DNA from: JBPRGG01 sp051418075
GTDB taxonomy: Bacteria; Bacteroidota; Bacteroidia; Cytophagales; Cyclobacteriaceae
Assembly: GCA_051418075.1 (NCBI GenBank)
Contig: JBPRGG010000081.1
Location: forward strand, 1-64,000
Length of the DNA: 64,000 nucleotides
Direction of reading: 5' to 3'
Within the stretch, counting starts at the first letter, position 1; each line of letters starts with the position of its first letter. This document shows, one piece after another, positions 8,389 to 14,625 of the stretch. The position numbers were made by a program, and so were the translations under genes. The notes beneath the pieces are model-generated. The model was not told the DNA's origin and searched no databases. It saw nothing but the letters and a program-made list of their open reading frames with translations.

Positions 8389-10488
8389 CTATTGTTTTAC
8401 TTCAAATTGCTGATCATTTCCAATACCCTTAAATATGATACCACCCCATCCCGGAGGCAGACAGGGATCCTTTTGCACCAGACCATCGGCAGTGAAATGC
8501 AACCCGCCAAAACCCAGGATAAAAGCCTGGAGCAGCCCACCAGCAGATGTACCGAAATAGGTACTGGTTCCCTGCGTACGCAGGGATAATATCTTAAAAG
8601 GACCTTTTTTATAGGGTATTAACGCTTTTTCAAACAGTCTTAGTGCCTTTTGTCCATCCCCTGAGCGGGCAGCTGCCCCGGCAAACATGGCATAGCTCAT
8701 GTTAGGACCACTGGGGGTGATCCGGCTTTCATAATAATCCAGATTTTGATGAACGATTTTTTTATCAGTGATCACATCCAGAGGAAATCCAATCAGATTC
8801 ACATCAGCCTGTTTGATAGTTTCGCCCTGATAAGTATCATGTTCTTTCACAGTACCATCAGGAAATATCCTGATCACCAGTTTGTCAGCTACCTCCAGCC
8901 ATTTTGGATCAGGTTCCCGATCCAGGATCCGGGCCGCCTGGTCTGCCGCTTTCAATACCTGAATGGCGCCTCCATTGGTGAAGGCATCATTATCTACATT
9001 GATGGCAAATTCATCCGAACCTACCACATTCCTGATCTCATAATCTCCCGCCTCATTCTGCTCCACCCGGCTTACCCAAAATTCAGCCACTTCCTTCAGC
9101 AAAGGGTATCCCCTTATTTGCAACCACTCTTGATCCTGGGTGACGCAGAAATACCGCCAGAATGCCAGCCCCACATCACTGGTGATATGATGCTGAAAAG
9201 GTCCGGTCAGGTAAAGCAGGGAGGTTTGTTCCTCACCACTGGCTCCGGATTCCCAGGGAAACATAGCACCCCGATAGCCGTGGGCAGCAGCATTTTGTTT
9301 GGCTTGTTCCAAACGCTCCCAACGATATTCCAGCATGGCTCTGGAGGCTTCCGGATTGATCAGCAGCAGGGCCGGGTAGATCCAGAAATCGGCATCCCAC
9401 AAGGCTTTCCAGCCCCAATAATCATTGCCAAGCCCCATACAAGCAGTGCTGAACTCAGTCTGTCCGTTGACAAAGGAATTAAGCATAAACATCATCTGCC
9501 GGATATCTTTATTGATCTCAGGCTGGCCTTCAATTACAATGTCCGTTTTTTGCCAGAAGCTTTCCCAACGGTCGATGTGCTGACTGATCACCTTTTCAGG
9601 ACCAGTCAGATAGGTATAAATATTTAAACGGGCGGTTTCTGAAATGGGATCCGTGTAGGTTTCGGTAGTGGCCATGGAACCGATCAGGTAGAAAGTAATC
9701 GACTCTCCCTTTCTCAACATCTTTTCGAAACCCAGATAAGGCTGGTTTTTATCATCATCTACAAATTGTATTGCAGGTGCTTGTTCCCCAGGGAAGAAAA
9801 AGCTGCTGGTGGTGGCGGAAAGATATTTGCCGGTAGGACTATGGGCTGACACTGTAAATAAGGGAATCTTTCTTTCCCGCAATTGATGCAGGTATTTGGA
9901 TTGATCAAACTGGTAAGGATGACTTACGGATAGGATGTTTTTGATACTGAAAAACTTATCCTGCCGGGCTTTAACAGTCATTTTGATGACTCCGGTCTGG
10001 ATCATATGCTTGAGGGCATACAGGGTGTGTTCCACCTCCAGTCCTTCGAAGGTGAAACTGGTGGTTAACCATCCCTGGCGGAAATTAAATTCCTGCTGCC
10101 AATCCTGTAATTCGTTTAAATTAGCCGTACTTAATGATTTGCCTTTCAAAAAATCAGCTCTTTCCGTTTCAGCCTGATCAGGTTCCATCACAATGAGTTC
10201 GAGATGGGTAAAGTCGATGGCGGCCAGCGAGCTTTCTACCATTTTGCCGGGAAAAATATCAAAAACACCATTTAGTTGGACCTGGTTGCCAATAAGGGCT
10301 TTTTCGGACATGGTGATACCATAAACTCCGTTGGCTAATGTGACCGGAGCATATACCTGGTATCCCGGTTTGGCTATCCGGTTCCAGGCAGTTTCCTGGG
10401 CATATAAACTGGAAAAAGAGCGTAATAGTAATAATACAACAACCCCGACCCATGGATAATTTTTATATGATATTATAGTTTTTGGCAT
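8389..10488 (-). CDS. Secreted glycoside hydrolase family 65 protein
   Basis: This 699-residue protein has a signal peptide (about 1-31, ending LYAQ) and the GH65 layout: an N-terminal beta-sandwich, then an (alpha/alpha)6 barrel. The barrel shows WDADFWIYPALLL, GYRGAMFPWESG and VVGSDEFAINVDNDAFTN, whose E493 aligns with the family's general acid. It then shows QADVNLIGFP and SGPNMSYAMFA. The last two segments resemble the hydrolase branch (glucosylgalactosyl-hydroxylysine glucosidase and kojibiose hydrolase types) more than the phosphorylases. Secretion also fits hydrolysis rather than phosphorolysis. An alpha-glucoside is therefore the likely substrate. It is the most upstream gene of the cluster and probably its first cistron, 26 bp before the DUF1080 start. 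Confidence 0.88.
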   Translation of the reverse strand: MPKTIISYKNYPWVGVVVLLLLRSFSSLYAQETAWNRIAKPGYQVYAPVTLANGVYGITMSEKALIGNQVQLNGVFDIFPGKMVESSLAAIDFTHLELIVMEPDQAETERADFLKGKSLSTANLNELQDWQQEFNFRQGWLTTSFTFEGLEVEHTLYALKHMIQTGVIKMTVKARQDKFFSIKNILSVSHPYQFDQSKYLHQLRERKIPLFTVSAHSPTGKYLSATTSSFFFPGEQAPAIQFVDDDKNQPYLGFEKMLRKGESITFYLIGSMATTETYTDPISETARLNIYTYLTGPEKVISQHIDRWESFWQKTDIVIEGQPEINKDIRQMMFMLNSFVNGQTEFSTACMGLGNDYWGWKALWDADFWIYPALLLINPEASRAMLEYRWERLEQAKQNAAAHGYRGAMFPWESGASGEEQTSLLYLTGPFQHHITSDVGLAFWRYFCVTQDQEWLQIRGYPLLKEVAEFWVSRVEQNEAGDYEIRNVVGSDEFAINVDNDAFTNGGAIQVLKAADQAARILDREPDPKWLEVADKLVIRIFPDGTVKEHDTYQGETIKQADVNLIGFPLDVITDKKIVHQNLDYYESRITPSGPNMSYAMFAGAAARSGDGQKALRLFEKALIPYKKGPFKILSLRTQGTSTYFGTSAGGLLQAFILGFGGLHFTADGLVQKDPCLPPGWGGIIFKGIGNDQQFEVKQ

Positions 10489-10597
10489 TTTAATTCTTAA
10501 GAATTGATCTGAATTTGCTAATTAAATGCATATAGACCTAAGTTCCAATTTAAAATATGATATAAATTTATATTTTATGATATGGTAGATAAGGATT

Positions 10598-10619
10598 AAA
10601 CATGATTAATTAATCAACC
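10598..10619 (+). repeat. Left arm of 22 bp inverted repeat
   Basis: This segment begins AAACATGATTAATTAATC and ends AACC. It matches the reverse complement of 10851-10872 at 20 of 22 bases. The match extends outward by about seven more bases (TAAGGATT against TAAGGTT) if one gap is allowed. The arms enclose about 230 bp. Confidence 0.6.
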
Positions 10620-10622
10620 TCC

Positions 10623-10649
10623 AACCTCTCCCAGGTTCCGAATTTTTAT
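10623..10649 (+). repeat. Direct repeat copy 1 (AACCTCTC-type)
   Basis: This 27 bp copy begins AACCTCTCCCAGGTTCCG and ends with a T-run. It matches 10918-10944 at 23 of 27 bases. Weaker similarity continues for about 30 bases around a shared CCCAGC..CAG core. The AACCT/AGGTT halves make each copy partly palindromic. Confidence 0.55.
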
Positions 10650-10785
10650 GTATTGCCTAATTCCCCAGCACCAGGGATTTTACACTGGAATGAAAAATTG
10701 AAAATGCTCTAAAGGTAATCTTGGATATTAACTATGTTTTGTTTAAATAGGGATGATTCCTTAATAAACCTCTCAAAGGTTGGTT

Positions 10786-10804
10786 GGAACCTCGGAGAGG
10801 TTCC
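10786..10804. repeat. Perfect 8 bp hairpin GGAACCTC-gga-GAGGTTCC
   Basis: The stem of eight pairs has a three-base loop. Upstream at 10767 lies AACCTCTCAAAGGTT, a relative of the direct repeats on either side. It is followed by TTTAAT, too short a T-run for a confident terminator. It is best read as a REP-like palindrome of the same family. Confidence 0.5.
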
Positions 10805-10850
10805 TTTAATGTAATTTCAAAAAAACAAGACATCATCACAATCCTGGATG

Positions 10851-10872
10851 GGTTGATTAATAATTCATGTTT
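10851..10872 (-). repeat. Right arm of 22 bp inverted repeat
   Basis: This is the partner of the arm at 10598-10619, in inverted orientation. It begins GGTTGATTAATAATTC on the plus strand and is followed outward by AACCTTAAA, which continues the match to the left arm. The size and spacing resemble a miniature inverted-repeat element, but no target-site duplication was recognised. Confidence 0.6.
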
Positions 10873-10917
10873 AACCTTAAATTTCGATGATACTCAAAAA
10901 ACAATGTTCCCGAAATC

Positions 10918-10944
10918 AACATCTCTGAGGTTCTGAATTTTTAT
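10918..10944 (+). repeat. Direct repeat copy 2 (AACATCTC-type)
   Basis: This is the second copy of the repeat at 10623-10649, in the same orientation and with four mismatches. Its similarity also continues downstream through a GCCCAGC segment. It lies outside the inverted-repeat pair. Confidence 0.55.
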
Positions 10945-11004
10945 TAAATTCATGATCTGCCCAGCGTCAGAAATATTGTAAATATTTAGAAAATGATCAA
11001 ACAT

Positions 11005-11040
11005 CTCTGTGACTCTCTGCGCCTCCTCCTTTTTCTGTGG
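11005..11040 (+). repeat. CTCTGTG/CTCCTCC-rich segment, copy 1
   Basis: The segment begins CTCTGTGACTCTCTGCGCC and ends TTTCTGTGG. It recurs with a few changes at 14443-14480, 3.4 kb away. Similar CTCTGTG-rich tracts occur in scattered small repeats of many bacterial genomes, so this is probably a dispersed element rather than a gene part. Confidence 0.55.
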
Positions 11041-11042
11041 TC

Positions 11043-11222
11043 ATCAGAAATCTCTCAAAATCGAAGAAATGCTATTGCTTCTTTTTTAGTCGTAATGATC
11101 AACAAAAAATAGTTGATTTTTGGGTAGATCAGGACAATTTATATGCTGTGCTCTAAGAAGAACGTATCCATAAATTGATCCAAAAAAAACCTAAACACTG
11201 GCTTGTCCACGACTATTTTTAA
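11043..11222 (+). pseudogene. Possible coding remnant with an in-frame stop
   Basis: In this frame the translation reads NDQQKIVDFWVDQDNLYAVL, a TAA at 11154, then EERIHKLIQKKPKHWLVHDY before a terminal TAA at 11220. The composition on both sides of the internal stop is protein-like, with charged residues in regular spacing. This suggests the decayed 3' end of a gene placed directly after the CTCTGTG segment. I recognise no family. It could equally be a chance frame in AT-rich DNA, so confidence is low. Confidence 0.2.
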
Positions 11223-11361
11223 AACAGCTGAACATGAATCTATAGAGAAAAACAGGTCAATACTTCAATACTACTCCTACTTTCAATTTTTTATCTACTG
11301 TATAGATCACACTTTGCTGGAGTTCCATCAGGGAATGACTGATTCCGAAACATTCGATTTA

Positions 11362-13857
11362 TTATTTTATGAAAATTGTTTTTATTTTATTGTAAACATT
11401 CCCTGCATTATCTATTCCTTCTATTTTAATTGAATGTTTAGCTGGATAATCCGGAAGGAAAACCTGTATCCGCTCAGCTTCATTTTTAGTCAATTTCAGT
11501 TTCGGCTGCCAGTATTTTCTATTTTTTAATTTTGAGATTTTATTATTCATTATAGCATCCAAACTATCACCAGAAGAAAACCCGATAGGAATATGGGTTT
11601 TGAGCAAATATGTTTCTCTACGTCCATGTGCACTATCCCATTGTTCAGTTTTCTCATAATAATCCTTTTCATAATAATTTTCAATGCCAACAATTTTTTC
11701 ATTTTGAATATAAATGAAAGTTTGAGTTATTCCAGGTGAAGGACTATTAATTATTCTTCTTTCCCCCATTGTGGAACCAAAAGATAAAACACCACCTTCT
11801 CTTTTTACCTGTAATTCCTGGTTAATAGTGAAATTTACCGAAAGTTGACCATACCCAGATGCTTTTACAAAGTCTATAGATTTAAAATCTGAATTGAATT
11901 CAAACTCCGGTAATACAAGGTTAGCGAAATGTGAAATATATTTATTATGATCCTGGTACTTTTTCCTTAAAAAAGAAAACGAAGGCAGGTAAATTGCTGG
12001 ATTACTAAATTTTGGGGGTTTATGTTTATTAATCTTTATCATCACATTATCTGATTTATAACCAGTTGTTCTTGCATCTAATCTTACAGTAAAATTCTCC
12101 TCAGGTTGAAGATCTTTGATTACAAAATATCCTTGATCATCCGGAATAATCGAAGTAGGTGGAATTCGATTTAAACCTGTTATTGCTAGAACATCCTTTA
12201 GGATTAAGAAGGTGTTTTGATTTATATTTCCTCCACCTGGCCTTGTGATCCTGCCACTGATAGATTGTCCTTGATTTTCAATGGGATATTGTAGCTCAAC
12301 ATCTTTGTCTTTTAGTGTATCCGGCGAAGTACAACTTAAAAACCACTTAACAAACTTTCTATCATTTAAATAAGCGGTATTAACAAATCCAGGATCTTTA
12401 ATCCAACTCAAAAAATGCTTGTAATTATCTATATTCATTTGATAGTCAGGTTGGCCCAGATCTTCCACAATTGAAAAGCTAAACAGCCCATTTTCATCAC
12501 TTTTGATGCTGAAAACCATTTTAACTTTGTTTATACTATCATAATCTGTCTGGTCAGTTTCCAAGGATATTGGATGCCGTTGAACCGGCTTTTTCCAAAT
12601 CTTTGTAAATGAATTAAACTGGTCTTCCAGGTAAAAAGATAGCTGATTAATACCATCTTTTAGGGTGTTTTTATCAATGCTGATTTCCACTACTGGTGAA
12701 GATAACGTTCCTGTCAATTCATATAGTAATTGCTGTTGTTGGTGGACTTTTACAATAATTGATTTACCCTTGTTGTGGCTAAAATTTTCAAAGTTTGTTT
12801 GAAATTTAACCTTAATAGTGTCTTTAGATTCAACTTGTTTCACTTTAAATCCCGACTGGAGCTCAGGCAGATTGACCTTTACCTGATTTCCATTTTCATC
12901 AGTTGCTAAAATATAATAAGACTGATCTGCCTGAGGAGTAAATACAATTCGGGTAAACCCGGGATAGGTTGATTTGATTTCGATTACAGTATCCTGATTT
13001 TGATTATATAAAGCCCCATTTATGATTTCTGGATGTCCAAATTGATTGGTTGAACGAATAAAAACCTGGTTTTCCAGGCCTCCAACCAATTTCCCACCAT
13101 TGGGGTAAACCAATAATTGTAGAATATCTGTTCCATTTTTTTGTACCAGGTATTCCCGCCGGACCTTGCTTTCTCCTTCTTCAAATTCCAATACTATATG
13201 ACATTGAGTTAATGTGTTTTTGAGTTGATGGTTCAATTTAATCAACCCTTGCACACTAGTGGTCATTTCTTTCGCCATCAATTTTTTACCATCATCCAAC
13301 ACTGATATAATTACTTTTTTATCAGTTAACGGCAGACTATCTAGATCGAAAAATTTAAATTCGGATTTAATCAGGTCACCGGTTGAATTGGCTTTGATCT
13401 GGGTCCATTCATAAATAATGGTACTACTTTTTGTAAGATTATGAATATAAAATTGTCGTTTAAAGAAAAATTGCTCACTGAAATTGTTCATGTAGTTGGT
13501 ATAGGCCCTGAAGGAATAAACTCCCGGTTCTAAAGAAACAGGAAGGATTAAACTTCCATTTCCCACTCTGTTTATCAGCTTAACTCTTAGTTTCTGCCGG
13601 ACTTCCAGGTTCTGATCAATTAGTTCAAGATATGCTACAGAATTTTGACTTAAATCCGTTTTCTGATCATTTAAACGATATATCTGGAAGTAAACCGTAT
13701 CTCCGGCCACATATTGAAACTGATCTAAATGAACATATATCCTTTCTACAGGAGAAAGTATAAAATTACTTATGGCCAATAAATGAAATAAAAAAACCAC
13801 TGATTTATTTATTAATTTTATAAAAATACCAATTAATATAATAACAAAATGGCACAT
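11362..13857 (-). CDS. Large surface protein with MG2-type domain
   Basis: This 831-residue protein has an N-terminal hydrophobic stretch (about 4-34). RIYVHLDQFQYVAGDTVYFQ at about 38-57 is the hallmark of the MG2/macroglobulin-type start found in many large Bacteroidota surface proteins. Further beta-sandwich segments follow. A carboxypeptidase-regulatory-like stretch lies near 570-655 (SISGRITRPGGG, DDQGYFVIKDLQP). The C-terminal part resembles neither a complete TonB plug nor a barrel. It is 25 bp downstream of a Cys-rich lipoprotein gene and probably co-transcribed with it. The DNA is visibly more AT-rich than the flanking genes. Function is unknown; a role at the outer surface is an inference from the family. 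Confidence 0.7.
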   Translation of the reverse strand: MCHFVIILIGIFIKLINKSVVFLFHLLAISNFILSPVERIYVHLDQFQYVAGDTVYFQIYRLNDQKTDLSQNSVAYLELIDQNLEVRQKLRVKLINRVGNGSLILPVSLEPGVYSFRAYTNYMNNFSEQFFFKRQFYIHNLTKSSTIIYEWTQIKANSTGDLIKSEFKFFDLDSLPLTDKKVIISVLDDGKKLMAKEMTTSVQGLIKLNHQLKNTLTQCHIVLEFEEGESKVRREYLVQKNGTDILQLLVYPNGGKLVGGLENQVFIRSTNQFGHPEIINGALYNQNQDTVIEIKSTYPGFTRIVFTPQADQSYYILATDENGNQVKVNLPELQSGFKVKQVESKDTIKVKFQTNFENFSHNKGKSIIVKVHQQQQLLYELTGTLSSPVVEISIDKNTLKDGINQLSFYLEDQFNSFTKIWKKPVQRHPISLETDQTDYDSINKVKMVFSIKSDENGLFSFSIVEDLGQPDYQMNIDNYKHFLSWIKDPGFVNTAYLNDRKFVKWFLSCTSPDTLKDKDVELQYPIENQGQSISGRITRPGGGNINQNTFLILKDVLAITGLNRIPPTSIIPDDQGYFVIKDLQPEENFTVRLDARTTGYKSDNVMIKINKHKPPKFSNPAIYLPSFSFLRKKYQDHNKYISHFANLVLPEFEFNSDFKSIDFVKASGYGQLSVNFTINQELQVKREGGVLSFGSTMGERRIINSPSPGITQTFIYIQNEKIVGIENYYEKDYYEKTEQWDSAHGRRETYLLKTHIPIGFSSGDSLDAIMNNKISKLKNRKYWQPKLKLTKNEAERIQVFLPDYPAKHSIKIEGIDNAGNVYNKIKTIFIK

Positions 13858-13882
13858 AATATATTAGTTGAAATTAACTAAA

Positions 13883-14161
13883 TTAATAGCTTGAACAATT
13901 GATTGTGCATATAATATATTCACCATAACAATCATCTTCACAATATCCTAAAATTTGATCGCAATCATCACAGTTAGGATAATTTGGATGATCTGGTATA
14001 GTACAAGTACTTTGACAGAAATTAAATTCAATGAACAACTTATCATTTGACAATAACTTAATTGAGAACTCATCATTTTTTATCCTGTTAGAAACTTTGT
14101 TGCAAGAATTAACGGAAAATAATATTAAAATAAAAATAATACTAAATATAATATTTTTCAT
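13883..14161 (-). CDS. Small Cys-rich lipoprotein
   Basis: This 92-residue protein begins with a short basic/hydrophobic leader ending in the lipobox SVNSC (Cys20). The mature part carries eight further cysteines in the second half, arranged as FC, STC, NC..DC, YC, DDC, IIC and NC, close to the C-terminus. Such density suggests disulfide bonding in the envelope or metal binding. I recognise no family. It is the upstream partner of the MG2-type protein (25 bp gap), and the pair shares the same AT-rich composition, so they were probably acquired or evolved together. Confidence 0.65.
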   Translation of the reverse strand: MKNIIFSIIFILILFSVNSCNKVSNRIKNDEFSIKLLSNDKLFIEFNFCQSTCTIPDHPNYPNCDDCDQILGYCEDDCYGEYIICTINCSSY

Positions 14162-14417
14162 GTTCTTTAATATTTAATTGTTATTAATTGGTTTTTTTTA
14201 TAATAAATTTAGCACTTTGTACGCGAATAACAATGGAATTCGCGGCATTTTTTTTAAACCAATTATCAATTTTCATTTTTCAAATGACAAAATAAGAATG
14301 AGTTAATACCACTCAGTACTAATACAAAAACCTCATTAAACTCCCTGCCATGGTCCGGGTAGTATCCAGGGGTTCACCTTTTAGCAATGGCAAAACGGAA
14401 AAACCATCTACAGGTTG

Positions 14418-14503
14418 AGGTTATCTGGTAGCTTGGAACCTTCCCCTGTGATCCTCTGAGCCTCCTCCTCTTCTCTGTGGTTAAACCAGCTACCAAACAA
14501 CCT
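14418..14503. repeat. Stem-loop element enclosing CTCTGTG segment
   Basis: The arms 14418-14432 (AGGTTATCTGGTAGC) and 14489-14503 (GCTACCAAACAACCT) pair at 13 of 15 positions. The roughly 56-base loop contains the CTCTGTG/CTCC-rich segment. The element looks like a small self-contained dispersed repeat just upstream of the TPR-CHAT gene. Confidence 0.45.
14443..14480 (+). repeat. CTCTGTG/CTCCTCC-rich segment, copy 2
   Basis: The segment begins CCCCTGTGATCCTCTGAGCC and ends TTCTCTGTGG. It is a close relative of 11005-11040 in the same orientation. Between them lie the MG2-type protein and the Cys-rich lipoprotein, so the two copies bracket the AT-rich gene pair. Confidence 0.55.
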
Positions 14504-14625
14504 ATAACCAGCACTCAAAAAAACCTTCTAAAGGCTTTTCTATTTTTCCATTTACCCTTATCATTGCTAATGCTTTCCTTTGGAAGGAAAGTGAATAATG
14601 TTTGTAATTCGTCTTGATCTTGAAC

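Larger units (their letters stand above)
10489..11361. other. Gene-free, repeat-rich stretch of 873 bp
   Basis: No convincing intact gene lies between the GH65 gene and the MG2-type gene. The stretch holds a pair of 22 bp inverted repeats, two direct copies of a 27 bp AACCTCTC-type sequence with weaker similarity continuing downstream, and a perfect hairpin. It also holds a CTCTGTG/CTCC-rich segment that recurs at 14.4 kb and a short possible coding remnant. Together these suggest the residue of one or more small mobile or REP-like elements. The promoter of the carbohydrate cluster should lie near 10500-10560, which is AT-rich. Confidence 0.5.
14162..14625. other. Gene-free stretch between divergent units
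   Basis: This 464 bp region separates the start of the Cys-rich lipoprotein gene from the start of the TPR-CHAT gene, so it should carry both promoters. The left part (14170-14290) is very AT-rich. The right part holds a stem-loop element with the second copy of the CTCTGTG/CTCC-rich segment. No gene is visible. Confidence 0.5.

Noticed and set aside
8746..9627. 293-codon plus-strand frame inside the GH65 gene
   Set aside because: It is antisense to conserved GH65 motifs, and the translation has no domain-like pattern.
10586..10995. Repeat cluster considered as a CRISPR array
   Set aside because: Copies are few, unevenly spaced and partly inverted, and no cas gene is present.
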